A stretch of DNA of 64,000 nucleotides from Pelobium manganitolerans (GCF_003609575.1 NZ_MBTA01000026.1:247207-311206); one strand, 5' to 3'. Positions 9,991 through 18,771 are shown, counted from the stretch's first letter. Notes: generated by a model not told the origin, from the sequence alone. Made by a program: numbers and translations.

Positions 9991-10211
9991 TATCCTAAAA
10001 GCAGGCAGAAATTCTTTTTGCCAGGGTGTTTACTCACAAACACAAATCCATCTTGGCTTTCGCTAAACGGCACCCGACCAGTTATAATCGATATCAATTG
10101 GCTATCTGCAACAACATCGGCTTACGCCAGTTTTTCAATTTCTCGGGATTCAGAAACGCTTTATACTGCACTTGACCATTTAATAAAGCGAACTACAGCC
10201 GGCAAAGTCAT
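9960..10211 (-). pseudogene. Possible decayed gene remnant
   Basis: On the minus strand one frame reads from ATG 10211 (MTLPAVVRFIKWSSAV) through two in-frame TAA codons (10161-10163 and 10122-10124) to a TAA at 9960-9962. The last 53 codons look protein-like (for example LISIITGRVPFSESQDGF then VFVSKHPGKKNFCLLLGYD). I do not recognise the family. The unbroken frame around two stops suggests recent decay, but chance cannot be excluded. The final stop lies inside the terminator stem of the cold-shock gene. Confidence 0.3.
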
Positions 10212-10520
10212 GGAAAAAGGCCCGATATTTAAGATTAAGCCCAATGCTTTGAGTATGTTATTTCAGCCAAACCTATAGTTTGTTACCGAAATAGTTGCTA
10301 TAAAGCCGTCTCAATATTTATTAAAAAAACTACCAATATTTGTCTTATAAAAAGCAAGCCACTGCCGGCAAAGTCGTGGAAAAAGGCCCGATACTTAAGA
10401 TTAAGCCCAATGCTTTGAGTATGTTATTTCAGCCAAGCCAAACCTATAGTTTGTTACCGAAATAGTTGCTATAAAGCCGTCTCAATATTTATTAAAAAAC
10501 CCACCAATATTTGTCTTATA
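10198..10520. repeat. Tandem direct duplication, period 166 bp
   Basis: Copy 1 (10198-10349) and copy 2 (10364-10520) are nearly identical. Both begin GCCGGCAAAGTC and end CAATATTTGTCTTATA. Copy 2 has a 5-bp insertion that doubles GCCAA near 10435, plus a few substitutions. There is no convincing coding frame. The rest of the 9945-10616 gap holds the terminator, the possible remnant, and about 95 bp before mqnA in which I see nothing. Confidence 0.9.
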
Positions 10521-10616
10521 ATTGATATTATGTTAAGTAACACTGAGCTGAACTCTGTCTTCGCCTTTTCCGGTACTTCCTAATGCAGTCCATATCTTCA
10601 CCAATTACCGCAAGCA

Positions 10617-11354
10617 CTACAACTCTCTAATCAGCTTGTGAAATAACTGCATCGCCTGCTTTTTGCTATCTGTCAATCGGTAATCAATTTTGTGCATCAG
10701 GTAATCCACCAGATCAAAATCTTTGCGCATCTCTAAATTTTCGAAAATCTTCAACCGGCTATCTAAACCAAATTTTAAGGCTTCGTTCAGTTGGCTTACA
10801 AATTCTGGATCTATCACTTTATTGCTCACCCAGGCCGCAAAAACAAACTCTAAACCGGTGAACTTTTGCCATTCGGCTGCCAAATCGTACACGTAAGGAT
10901 ATTTGTCCACTTTGCCAAAAGTACGGTCGCCTATTTGTACAAAAGCCGTTTTCGGGTGTGGCGAACGTCCGTATTCTTTAGCCTTGTAAACCAGCTCGGG
11001 CTGTACTTTCCAAAAGTTTTTTAGAAGCACCAAAGCCAAGTTGTTTGACGATTTGGATTGTGGATCCAGTTGCAGATATTTCACTTCGTGTATTGGACAA
11101 TTGCTGAACACGAAAACAGAGTTTACCGCTCCACTTGCGCCTATGCAATAATCGGAAATAACATGCGCCTCCGGCAAATTCAATATGGCCGCTACGGGGA
11201 TTAAACCAATGTCGACCACGTTTTCTTGCAATTTATCTGCGCAGGTTGCGGGCACATCTAAACTTAAATCTATTGAATTTTTTATGCTATGATGTTGTAA
11301 ACCGTATATAAACGGGATGGTATTGGTGTAGCTCACCGCCGAAATTTTCACCAT
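10617..11354 (-). CDS. mqnA: Chorismate dehydratase (menaquinone, futalosine pathway)
   Basis: A 245-aa MqnA-type protein with a periplasmic-binding-protein-like fold. It starts MVKISAVSYTNTIPFIYGL and has the family segments DIGLIPVAAIL (about 48-58), CIGASGAVNSVFVFS and the late FVFAAWVSNK. The enzyme converts chorismate to 3-[(1-carboxyvinyl)oxy]benzoate, the first step of the futalosine route to menaquinone, in the cytoplasm. It is the last gene of a three-gene minus-strand operon, 3 bp after the histidine phosphatase and downstream of mqnE. This neighbourhood supports the assignment over MqnD, a related fold. Confidence 0.88.
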   Translation of the reverse strand: MVKISAVSYTNTIPFIYGLQHHSIKNSIDLSLDVPATCADKLQENVVDIGLIPVAAILNLPEAHVISDYCIGASGAVNSVFVFSNCPIHEVKYLQLDPQSKSSNNLALVLLKNFWKVQPELVYKAKEYGRSPHPKTAFVQIGDRTFGKVDKYPYVYDLAAEWQKFTGLEFVFAAWVSNKVIDPEFVSQLNEALKFGLDSRLKIFENLEMRKDFDLVDYLMHKIDYRLTDSKKQAMQLFHKLIREL

Positions 11355-11357
11355 AAG

Positions 11358-11987
11358 TTATTGAAGATGTGCAGTGCTGTTAAAAGTTTCGATCATGAAA
11401 AGATCCCGTTCATAATCGTAATCTAAAATGTAAAGAGACGTATTTTGGTGCGGAAAATCTTCCATTTGGTCAAAAGGTTTTTTCATTAATCCGCAAAGCA
11501 GCAACCGTAACGCGCGCCCGTGCATACACACCAAAACAGTTTTTTCATCCCGGTGCGATAAAATATGTGCAATAGCCTCCATCTGGCGGATATGCACTTC
11601 ATTGGGGCTCTCCCCTCCTTCCGCTTTGTTATCGTATTGTCCTTTGTTCCAAGACTCAACCAAAGCTATAAAACTGGCGTCTAGCTCTGGCGAATGTTTT
11701 TTCCCCTCGTAATTGCCCCAGGCTATTTCATCTAAACCAGGAAGTTGCTCCCAAGCAATCCCTTTTTCGATAAACTTCGCTACGGTTTGGTGGGTTCTTT
11801 TTAAGGCCGACGTATAAATTTTATCAAAAGGAACGTTTTTATAACGCTGATAAAAGGCCTCGGCCTGCGCCCTGCCGGTATCATTTAAATCGGCATCAAC
11901 GCCCCTGCCTTGTACTACCTTGTTTTTGTTAAGTTCTGTTTCGCCGTGGCGTATAATGTATAATCTTTTTATTGTTGGCTCGCTCAT
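11358..11987 (-). CDS. Histidine phosphatase (phosphoglycerate-mutase-like) within the menaquinone operon
   Basis: A 209-aa protein of the histidine phosphatase (PGM/RHG) superfamily. YIIRHGETELN near residues 11-21 carries the phospho-accepting His. SALKRTHQT gives the second arginine, and VCMHGRALRLLL gives the second catalytic His. Relatives act on phosphosugars, cobalamin intermediates and other metabolites; the substrate here is unknown. It overlaps the mqnE stop by 1 bp and precedes mqnA by 3 bp, so the three are almost certainly co-translated. A role linked to menaquinone synthesis is an inference from this placement only. Confidence 0.85.
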   Translation of the reverse strand: MSEPTIKRLYIIRHGETELNKNKVVQGRGVDADLNDTGRAQAEAFYQRYKNVPFDKIYTSALKRTHQTVAKFIEKGIAWEQLPGLDEIAWGNYEGKKHSPELDASFIALVESWNKGQYDNKAEGGESPNEVHIRQMEAIAHILSHRDEKTVLVCMHGRALRLLLCGLMKKPFDQMEDFPHQNTSLYILDYDYERDLFMIETFNSTAHLQ

Positions 11988-13183
11988 TAATTATTTACTA
12001 CGGGTAATGCATAATATTTCGGTTTCGGCTCATCATCAAACGCTACATTGGTATAATCTGTGATTACATTGTAAAGCGTATCTCGTTCAATTGGCTCGCG
12101 TCCAACGGCTTTAATTAGTTTTACTAAATCTTTAGTACTCATAGCTGGATGCTGTTCTTCTGCCCCGGCCATGCTGTAAATTTTGGTGGTATCGTCTAAA
12201 GTTCCGTCAATATCATCAACTCCAAAGTTAAGTGAAAGCTGAGCGGTATTTCGGCTAATCATTGCCCAGTAGGCTTTAATATGATCGAAATTATCCAGAT
12301 AAATGCGTGAAATAGCGTAATTACGAAGGTCTTCTATCACGGAGGATTCTGGCACATGTGCCATTTGGTTCTCCTTATTTCTGAATTTTAGCGGGATAAA
12401 CGTTTGGAAACCGCCAGTTTTATCCTGCAAAGCACGCAATTGCTCCAGATGGTCTATCCGGTGTTTATAGTTTTCGATATGGCCGTACAACATGGTGGCA
12501 TTTGAGCGCATACCCAGTTTATGCCACTCTTCATGTATTTGTAGCCACTGCTCGCCGGTACATTTATCTTTGGCAATTTGGTTGCGTATTTCGGGATCAA
12601 ATATCTCTGCTCCGCCACCCGGCATCGAATCTAAACCCGCATTCTTCATCAGCTGCATACCGGTGGCATAGTCAATTTTTGCTTTCTTAAATATGTAATG
12701 GTATTCTACCGGTGTTAAGGCTTTTACGTGCAATTCTGGGCGATGCGCTTTTATAGATGCAAACAAATTGGTGTAAAATTCAAGATTATATTGCGGCAAC
12801 ACCCCTCCTACTATATGTGCTTCTGTTACAGGCTGGTTATCGTAAGATTTTACAATGTTAAGCATCTCATCCATAGTGTATTCCCAGCCATCACTTCTAT
12901 CTTTGATTAAAACAGAATACGAGCAAAATTTGCAGTCGTAAACGCATAAATTGGTTGGCTCGATATGGAAATTACGGTTGAAATAGGTTTTGTTCCCGTG
13001 GCGTTTTTCGCGCATATAATTTGCTAAAACACCTACATAAGCCAACTCCCCTTCTTCAAATAAAAATACACCTTCCTCAAAGCTTATTCTTTCTTCGTTC
13101 AAAACTTTTTCGGCTATTTGGCGGTGTTTTTTGCTTAGTCTGCTATCAGCTAATAATGTATGGATTTGGTGGGTCGAATTCAT
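11987..13183 (-). CDS. mqnE: Aminofutalosine synthase (radical SAM)
   Basis: A 398-aa radical-SAM enzyme of the CofH/MqnC/MqnE group. The cluster-binding motif CVYDCKFC (Cys80, Cys84, Cys87) follows NFHIEPTNL, and SMPGGGAEIF and the long C-terminal domain are as in this group. MqnE joins the MqnA product to SAM to make 6-amino-6-deoxyfutalosine. I prefer MqnE to MqnC because mqnA is in the same operon and the GHIENYKHR segment fits MqnE as I know it, but the two are close. It is the first gene of the operon, with its start 171 bp from the divergent trans-sulfuration gene. Confidence 0.82.
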   Translation of the reverse strand: MNSTHQIHTLLADSRLSKKHRQIAEKVLNEERISFEEGVFLFEEGELAYVGVLANYMREKRHGNKTYFNRNFHIEPTNLCVYDCKFCSYSVLIKDRSDGWEYTMDEMLNIVKSYDNQPVTEAHIVGGVLPQYNLEFYTNLFASIKAHRPELHVKALTPVEYHYIFKKAKIDYATGMQLMKNAGLDSMPGGGAEIFDPEIRNQIAKDKCTGEQWLQIHEEWHKLGMRSNATMLYGHIENYKHRIDHLEQLRALQDKTGGFQTFIPLKFRNKENQMAHVPESSVIEDLRNYAISRIYLDNFDHIKAYWAMISRNTAQLSLNFGVDDIDGTLDDTTKIYSMAGAEEQHPAMSTKDLVKLIKAVGREPIERDTLYNVITDYTNVAFDDEPKPKYYALPVVNN

Positions 13184-13354
13184 CTTGCTAGAATTTGGTC
13201 AAAAATAGCAAAAATGCCCCGCTAATTCGGTTTGATTAATGTAAAACAGCGGAGAAAATGTTAATTTGGCGCGAAACAGCCTATCGGCGGATGAAGCTAC
13301 ATCTTAGCTGAAATCGTATTTTTTTACCCGCCGAGCTTTTAAATAACCCATAAA

Positions 13355-14467
13355 ATGAAAATCGAAACTTTAGCCATCCATGCCGGAAATAAAACGGATG
13401 AAAAAACCGGCGCCGTTGTACAACCAATAACACTTTCAACTACTTTTTTACGAGGGCACGACGGCGGTTACCCGGGCGGTTATATGTATTCAAGGGCTGA
13501 AAATCCTAACCGAGAGGCTTTAGAAAATGTATTGGCCAAATTAGAAGGCGGTGCCGATGCTTGTGCTTTTTCCTCTGGAAACGCGGCGGGGATGTCGGTT
13601 TTCCAAGCCATGGAACCGGGTAGCCACATTATTTGTCCTGATGATATGTACCACGGCCTCAGAAACCAGCTTAAACTGCTTTTTAAAGGTATTTTAACTT
13701 TCGATTTTATCGATTTTACCCACTTAGAGAACATCCTAAACTGCTTCAAAAAAGAAACTAAACTGATTTGGGCCGAGTCGCCATCAAACCCGGCCATGAA
13801 ACTTTGTGATATCGCAGGCATTGCGCATTTAGCACGCGAACATGATATTACTTTTGCAGTGGACAATACTTTTGCTACACCGCTTTGCCAGCAACCTTTG
13901 GCTTTGGGCGCCGATTTGGTTATGCACTCGACCACTAAATTCATTAACGGCCATAGCGACGTTTCTGGCGGTGCTTTAATTACCAAAGAAAAAAACGAAT
14001 TGTGGGAGAAAATCCGCACGGTACAAGGCTTTGGCGGTGCTGTGCCCGCTCCGTTCGACTGCTATTTAATCACGCGTGGCATTAAAACTTTGCCTTACCG
14101 TATGCGCGGCCACGTGCAAAATGCCACTGCTTTAGCAAATTACCTAGAGAAGCATCCGGGTGTAGAAGCCGTTTATTATCCGGGCTTAGCATCGCATCCG
14201 CAACATGAACTGGCAAAAAAACAGATGATCAGTTTTGGTGGGATGCTTTCATTTTTGGTAAAGGGTGGCGAAGAAAAAGCACATGCGCTAGTAAATAGCT
14301 TAAAGATTTTTACGCAAGCAACAAGCTTGGGCGGTGTAGAAAGTTTAATAGAACACCGTTATTCTGTTGAAGGTCCCGATACGCAGACTCCAAAGAACTT
14401 GTTGCGCGTTTCTGTGGGTTTAGAGCATATTGATGATTTAATTGCGGATTTGGAAGCGGCTCTTTGA
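13355..14467 (+). CDS. Cys/Met metabolism PLP-dependent enzyme (cystathionine gamma-synthase/lyase family)
   Basis: A 370-aa fold-type I PLP enzyme. It starts MKIETLAIHAGNKTDEKTGA and has YSRAENPNREALE, the SSGNAAGMS phosphate-binding stretch, AVDNTFATP, and the PLP-binding Lys195 in HSTTKFINGHSDVSGG. SLGGVESLIEHR lies near the C-terminus. The family interconverts cystathionine, homocysteine and cysteine. Whether this member is a gamma-synthase, gamma-lyase or beta-lyase cannot be decided by eye. It stands alone, divergent from the menaquinone operon, and is followed at once by a heptad tract and a hairpin. Confidence 0.88.
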   Translation: MKIETLAIHAGNKTDEKTGAVVQPITLSTTFLRGHDGGYPGGYMYSRAENPNREALENVLAKLEGGADACAFSSGNAAGMSVFQAMEPGSHIICPDDMYHGLRNQLKLLFKGILTFDFIDFTHLENILNCFKKETKLIWAESPSNPAMKLCDIAGIAHLAREHDITFAVDNTFATPLCQQPLALGADLVMHSTTKFINGHSDVSGGALITKEKNELWEKIRTVQGFGGAVPAPFDCYLITRGIKTLPYRMRGHVQNATALANYLEKHPGVEAVYYPGLASHPQHELAKKQMISFGGMLSFLVKGGEEKAHALVNSLKIFTQATSLGGVESLIEHRYSVEGPDTQTPKNLLRVSVGLEHIDDLIADLEAAL

Positions 14468-14509
14468 GGAATAAGGAGTAAGGAATAAGGAGTAAGGAAT
14501 AAGGAGAAA
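14468..14509 (+). repeat. Heptad tract GGAATAA/GGAGTAA, 3' of the PLP-enzyme gene
   Basis: Six consecutive 7-mers alternate between GGAATAA and GGAGTAA, starting at the first base after the TGA stop of the gene at 13355. The sense strand is purine-rich and has no C. Confidence 0.9.
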
Positions 14510-14522
14510 AGAATAAACGGCT

Positions 14523-14567
14523 AAAGGCTTTGATGAAACAGATTTGGTTTCGGCTAAAGCCTTTTTT
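14523..14567 (+). terminator. Probable terminator downstream of the PLP-enzyme gene
   Basis: AAAGGCTTT (14523-14531) pairs with AAAGCCTTT (14556-14564) and is followed by more T residues. The loop is 24 nt, so it is weaker than the other terminators in the window. Confidence 0.5.
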
Positions 14568-14573
14568 AAATAA

Positions 14574-14738
14574 CAAACGCCGGAACGCCGGATTGAAATC
14601 CGGCGGCGCTATTGATGGTATGGCTCTCTGGTTTTTAGCTATTCAATTTGTCGTTTATACGCGTGGATTGGGGTTTTTGTGAAATGATTGTCCATCGTTA
14701 ACAATAAACGCCGGATTGAAATCCGGCGCTATTGATGG
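14574..14738. repeat. Two REP-like hairpin elements (GCCGGATTGAAATCCGGC type)
   Basis: Copies at about 14574-14618 and 14706-14738 share AAACGCCGG, the hairpin GCCGGATTGAAATCCGGC and the tail GCTATTGATGG. The first copy has an extra GAACGCCG insertion. They fill much of the gap between 14468 and 14850. Confidence 0.75.
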
Positions 14739-14816
14739 GAACATTATTGTTCGCTATGTCAATTAAAACAATCGATGGATTGTAGTTTTTACGAAGCATT
14801 TTATAAAGCATCATTC

Positions 14817-14847
14817 ACTACCCAATACTCAATACTCAATACTCCCT
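14817..14847 (-). repeat. Heptad tract AATACTC, 3' of the deacetylase gene
   Basis: Reads ACTACCC then AATACTC three times on the plus strand. On the coding strand of the deacetylase gene, which ends at 14851, it is GAGTATT repeats. Confidence 0.8.
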
Positions 14848-14850
14848 GTT

Positions 14851-15753
14851 CTAAAAACTATTTACCATGCTGTTATGCAAGGTTTTTGGGCTCCAGTAGC
14901 CGCTGGCAATAATACGGCGGATGGTATATAAAGGCTCTTTTTCATCGCGTTTTTGCGCCAGTGCATACGCTGATCTGAAACCTCTCTTTTTAAGTTCGGG
15001 GATACCTTTTGAATTCCACAAACCGAAAGGGTAAGCAAAATCGACGATTTTTTTACCGGTAATAGCCTCTAAAGTAGCCGTCGGCTTCTCAATCTGGGTT
15101 ACCCAATCATCACCGCTAAATTTTTTAAAGTTTTGATGGTCATAAGTGTGGCTCCCAATGGCGTTCCCACGGTCGGATAAATCTTTGATATCCTCTTTGC
15201 TCATGTAATGCACTTTGCCTTTTTTGCCGATAGAAACCGTCATGATAAAATAAACGCCTTTAAATCCGTACTGATCTAGCACTTTAGCACCAACGCTATA
15301 TTGATCGTAATCGGTATCGTCAAAAGTTAACATTACGGGCTTTGGCGGCAGAGGATCGCCGTAAGCCAAATAGTTGTAAAGCTGATCTGGCTGAATGCTG
15401 TTGTAACCGCTATCCGCCAGCATTTTTATTTGCGCTTTAAACGTGGCTACCGGGATAATATAATCTCTAGCGCTTTTAGAGTCTTTCTCGCGCCAATCTC
15501 TAATTTGATGGTAACACAAAACCGGAACCTGTTTGCGCGCTAAAATAGTAGCTGCATCAGCAATTTTACGGTTTTTATGGTCAGCCGCTGCAGTGGTTTC
15601 ATTCTCGCTTGTGTTTGTTGCTGTGGTTTGTACACTGTCAGCTCCCGCCGCCGCAGCTGAATCTGCAGATTGGTTTGTTTTTGACGATGAGGAGTTGCAA
15701 GCGCTTGCATAAATAAGGGACAATGCGCAGATTCCAAGAAATATTTTTTTCAT
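14851..15753 (-). CDS. Polysaccharide deacetylase lipoprotein (NodB domain)
   Basis: A 300-aa lipoprotein. The signal sequence ends in the lipobox YASAC with Cys19 as lipidation site, followed by a Ser/Ala/Thr-rich linker to about residue 65. The NodB-homology domain has PVLCYHQIRDW at its start, MLTFDDTDYD with the catalytic and metal-binding Asp pair, and GSHTYDHQNF with the metal-binding His pair. DFAYPFGLWN and a late ALAQKRD complete it. Such enzymes remove N- or O-acetyl groups from cell-surface glycans or peptidoglycan. It should be anchored in a membrane facing the periplasm. The gene is monocistronic by spacing. Confidence 0.85.
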   Translation of the reverse strand: MKKIFLGICALSLIYASACNSSSSKTNQSADSAAAAGADSVQTTATNTSENETTAAADHKNRKIADAATILARKQVPVLCYHQIRDWREKDSKSARDYIIPVATFKAQIKMLADSGYNSIQPDQLYNYLAYGDPLPPKPVMLTFDDTDYDQYSVGAKVLDQYGFKGVYFIMTVSIGKKGKVHYMSKEDIKDLSDRGNAIGSHTYDHQNFKKFSGDDWVTQIEKPTATLEAITGKKIVDFAYPFGLWNSKGIPELKKRGFRSAYALAQKRDEKEPLYTIRRIIASGYWSPKTLHNSMVNSF

Positions 15754-15840
15754 TTATTGAACGTTGTTTATTATTTGTTGGCTATTCCAGTTTTTACTTT
15801 TTTATTCTCGCTTTTTAATTTTCACTTTTTAATTTAAAAG

Positions 15841-17103
15841 CTACCTAATCTGCCCATCGCCTTTAACCACCCATTTCTCGGTAACTAGTTTTTCTAACGC
15901 AAACGGTCCGCGGGCATGAAGTTTTTGCGTAGAAATGCCAATCTCGGCACCTAAGCCAAATACGCCGCCGTCAGTAAATCGCGTAGAAGCGTTGGCATAT
16001 ACCGCCGCTGCATCCACTTGGTTTAAAAAATCTTCAATCTTCTCCTCATTTTGGCTCACAATAGCTTCCGAATGTTTAGACGAATATTTTTGGATGTGCT
16101 GTAAGGCCTCTTTGGTGTTTCCGACCACTTTTACAGAGCATTTCATCGATAAAAACTCGCGACCGAAATCTTCGGCTTCTGCGACCTTTAACAAAGGATA
16201 TTTTAAATCTTTTAATATCGCGTAAGCTTTCTCATCTGCAAAAACTTCTACCTTATCTTGGGCAAGTAAGGGCGCAATTAAAGCTAAAGCATCACTTGCG
16301 ATTTCTTCATCTAACAAAATAGTATCTAATGCGTTACATACAGATGGACGGCTAACTTTTGCATTCCAAACAATTTTTGCCGCTTTTTCTAAATCTGCAC
16401 TTTTCTCTACATAAGTGTGGCAAACACCTGCACCGGTTTCAATTACCGGTACCTTAGCATTTTGGCGCACAAAATCAATCAGTTCCTGCGAGCCGCGCGG
16501 AATCAAAATATCCACATATTTATCTGCGGTAAGCAACTCTTCTACATGTTTGCGGTCCACCGGCAACAGCTGCACAATGTTTGGGTTTAAATGATACGCG
16601 CGCAAAACATCGCGAATAATATGCACCAAACAAAGGTTTGTGGCATCGGCATCAGAGCCGCCACGTAACAAACAGGCATTGCCCGAGCGGATGCACAGCG
16701 TAGCCACATCAATGGTTACGTTAGGGCGCGATTCGTATATCACACCCACCACACCAAGGGCGACGGTTTTTTTCTGTATCAACAAACCGTTCTCCATTTT
16801 CTGTGTAGATAGCACTTTACCTGTTGGATCCTCTAGCTGGGCCACATCGCGCGTGCTTTGTGCCAAAGCCGCAATACGTTCTTTGTTGAGCAATAAGCGG
16901 TCTTTCTTCGGGTTGGCATTGTCCATCCGGTTTAAATCCTTCAGGTTTTCTGCAATAATCTCGGCCTCGTTGGCCAACAATTCATCAGCAATGGCATTTA
17001 ACACCAATGCTTTTTTAGTTGCCGAAAGGCTACGGATGCTTACACTGGCTTCCGACGCGTTAATTAGTAAGTCTTTTATATCTTTCATATGCTCTGTTTT
17101 CAA
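15841..17103 (-). CDS. proA: Glutamate-5-semialdehyde dehydrogenase (gamma-glutamyl phosphate reductase)
   Basis: A 420-aa ProA that reduces gamma-glutamyl phosphate to glutamate semialdehyde with NADPH in proline synthesis. Family segments are GVVGVIYESRPNVTIDVA, the coenzyme and substrate loop LLRGGSDA, the active-site Cys in SRPSVCNALDT, and GFGREFLS-type motifs near the C-terminus with FTDGGVFGLGAEIGIST. Two starts are possible (17103 and 17088). The first leaves only 4 bp after the proB stop, which suits coupling. Second gene of a proB-proA operon. Confidence 0.93.
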   Translation of the reverse strand: MKTEHMKDIKDLLINASEASVSIRSLSATKKALVLNAIADELLANEAEIIAENLKDLNRMDNANPKKDRLLLNKERIAALAQSTRDVAQLEDPTGKVLSTQKMENGLLIQKKTVALGVVGVIYESRPNVTIDVATLCIRSGNACLLRGGSDADATNLCLVHIIRDVLRAYHLNPNIVQLLPVDRKHVEELLTADKYVDILIPRGSQELIDFVRQNAKVPVIETGAGVCHTYVEKSADLEKAAKIVWNAKVSRPSVCNALDTILLDEEIASDALALIAPLLAQDKVEVFADEKAYAILKDLKYPLLKVAEAEDFGREFLSMKCSVKVVGNTKEALQHIQKYSSKHSEAIVSQNEEKIEDFLNQVDAAAVYANASTRFTDGGVFGLGAEIGISTQKLHARGPFALEKLVTEKWVVKGDGQIR

Positions 17104-17107
17104 GCGT

Positions 17108-18142
17108 TTATATCAACACAATATCATCAGCGTGTGCTATTTCGATATTCTGTTTATTTTCTTGTTGCGTTAACGTATGCGAATCTAACTTAGATTTTGC
17201 TACCGCGATGACGGTTTTTTCGGCATCTACAATTTCGAATACTTCGCCTGCTTCAAAATGGCGCAATAGTTTTTGCACGCCTACCGCCAGCAAACTGTGG
17301 CGTTTTAACAATGCTTTTACCGCACCGTCATCTACCTGTACCTGCCCTTTGATTATACTTCCACTGGCCAGCCATTTGTTGCGGGCAGATATATTGCTGT
17401 TTTGCGCCAAGCAAACCGTTCCGGTTTTACCTTCTACCGCGTTAATGATGGCATTTTCGCTTTTTATCCCGAAGATAACGGCTTTTATGCCCATTTGCGT
17501 GGCTAAACGCGCAAATGTAAGTTTGGATGTCATACCGCCAAGCCCCACGCTCGATTTTTCCTTTTTAGCTAAAGAAAGCGCAGCACGGTCTATCAAGGGT
17601 ATTTCACTAATTACTTTACCGTTATCATCATAAACACCGGGGACAGAGGTGCAGTACAACACCATCTGCGCGCCAAAACCAACGGCAATTAAGGTCGCCA
17701 GCTCATCATTATCAGAAAACTTAATCTCCAAATTGCTCACCACATCATTTTCGTTTGCAACTGGGATAATATTGCTTTTCCACAGTTGCTCGTAGGTTTT
17801 TTTCAGTTGCAAAAACTGGTTGCGGTTAGAGAAATGATGACGTTCGCACAGGCTTTGCGCAATGGAAACACCGTAAGGCAAAAAATAACGCGAATAGGTT
17901 TGTAGCAGCAAGGGGTTTCCTACAGCAGCGGCCGCTTTTTTTTCGCTCAGCGTCCCTTTATAATTGACCAGCTTTTTTTTACCCGCCGCCACCGCACCGG
18001 ATGATACCAGCACAATGTTGTAGCTTTTACTCAAGAACGAAACCTGCTGTGCCACAGAGGCAATCACAGTTTCATCAATTTCATGGCTGGCGGTGGTAAC
18101 AGATGCCGATCCAAATTTTATAACGAGTATGGGCTTTTTCAA
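17108..18142 (-). CDS. proB: Glutamate 5-kinase
   Basis: A 344-aa amino-acid kinase that phosphorylates glutamate at the gamma-carboxyl, the first and feedback-controlled step of proline synthesis. The N-terminus has the nucleotide-binding KFGSASVT and SSGAVAAGKK, the substrate segment VANENDVVSN, and VGLGGMTSKL. The last 80 residues (from about 262, IIKGQVQVDDGAV onward) form a PUA domain as in E. coli ProB. First gene of the proBA operon; the start lies 87 bp from the lipoprotein gene stop. Confidence 0.92.
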   Translation of the reverse strand: MKKPILVIKFGSASVTTASHEIDETVIASVAQQVSFLSKSYNIVLVSSGAVAAGKKKLVNYKGTLSEKKAAAAVGNPLLLQTYSRYFLPYGVSIAQSLCERHHFSNRNQFLQLKKTYEQLWKSNIIPVANENDVVSNLEIKFSDNDELATLIAVGFGAQMVLYCTSVPGVYDDNGKVISEIPLIDRAALSLAKKEKSSVGLGGMTSKLTFARLATQMGIKAVIFGIKSENAIINAVEGKTGTVCLAQNSNISARNKWLASGSIIKGQVQVDDGAVKALLKRHSLLAVGVQKLLRHFEAGEVFEIVDAEKTVIAVAKSKLDSHTLTQQENKQNIEIAHADDIVLI

Positions 18143-18229
18143 TTTTTTGTTTTAAAGCCCTAAATTATAAATAGCCCGCCGAATAAATAAATTAATTAGG
18201 TTTTTGTTTGATTAAAGCGGCATTCTTAG

Positions 18230-18613
18230 CTACTTAGCCTTTTTTGCGGTGATGATTTTTACCTCCGCATCCATCGTTTGGAAAACCAATTCTTCTGCGC
18301 TTAAAGATTTTATTAAAAATGGCACCGGCCGAGTTTGTCCGTCCGGCAGTTCCTCCATGTATCGGATTATCTTTCCGTCTAAAGTATAAGTGCCTTCGGA
18401 TAAGGTTTTACCGCTAGAAACGATACGGCACTTGCCATCCTCAAAAAACTGAATAAAGGGCTTTTGCGAAGCGATGTTTGCCAAAGGTTTGTCCAAAGAT
18501 TTGTTTTCATAGGCATAAGAAACATAATTCCAACGGCCAATTAAATCTTCTTGCTTTACCGATGCCGTGCAGGCGCAAATAAAAAAGATAAGTATAAATA
18601 AGGTGTTTTTCAT
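18230..18613 (-). CDS. Small lipocalin-like lipoprotein
   Basis: A 127-aa protein with a short signal sequence ending ICAC, giving a likely lipidated Cys near residue 15. The remainder has the order GRWNYVSY, a short helix, KPFIQFFEDGKCRI, GTYTLDGKIIRYME, and LIKSLSAEELVFQT. This is the alternating strand pattern of lipocalin-like (DUF4923/lipocalin_4-type) proteins that start with a G-x-W motif. No ligand or function is known. It is upstream of proB on the same strand but separated by 87 bp, so co-transcription is uncertain. Confidence 0.7.
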   Translation of the reverse strand: MKNTLFILIFFICACTASVKQEDLIGRWNYVSYAYENKSLDKPLANIASQKPFIQFFEDGKCRIVSSGKTLSEGTYTLDGKIIRYMEELPDGQTRPVPFLIKSLSAEELVFQTMDAEVKIITAKKAK

Positions 18614-18617
18614 CGCG

Positions 18618-18760
18618 TATGGTGAATGGTAAATGGTGAGTAGTCAATGGTTGATAGTCCATGGTGGTTAGTCGATGGTTGATAGTTAATAGTCCATGGT
18701 CTGTGGTTGACGGTCAATGGTGAATGATGTTAGTCAATGGTGAATGGTGAGTACTCAATA
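18618..18760 (-). repeat. Heptad tract, ATGGTGA/ATAGTCC type
   Basis: About twenty degenerate 7-mers (ATGGTGA, GTAGTCA, ATAGTCC, ATGGTTG and variants) lie just upstream of the lipoprotein start. The tract has the opposite sense to the tract at 18772-18857, so the two could fold on each other. Confidence 0.85.
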
Positions 18761-18771
18761 GTCGCGCTAGA

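Noticed and set aside
9976..10278. 100-codon plus-strand open frame after the cold-shock gene
   Set aside because: It begins inside the terminator stem, ends in the duplication and shows no domain. The opposite strand reads more like protein.
10198..10520. Tandem duplication considered as an IS or CRISPR
   Set aside because: There are only two copies, no transposase, no terminal inverted repeats and no spacer structure.
13480..14019. 179-codon minus-strand open frame
   Set aside because: It lies wholly within the trans-sulfuration enzyme gene on the other strand, which has all its catalytic motifs; this is a shadow.
16640..17173. 177-codon plus-strand open frame over proA
   Set aside because: It is antisense to the conserved ProA coding sequence and has no own start context.
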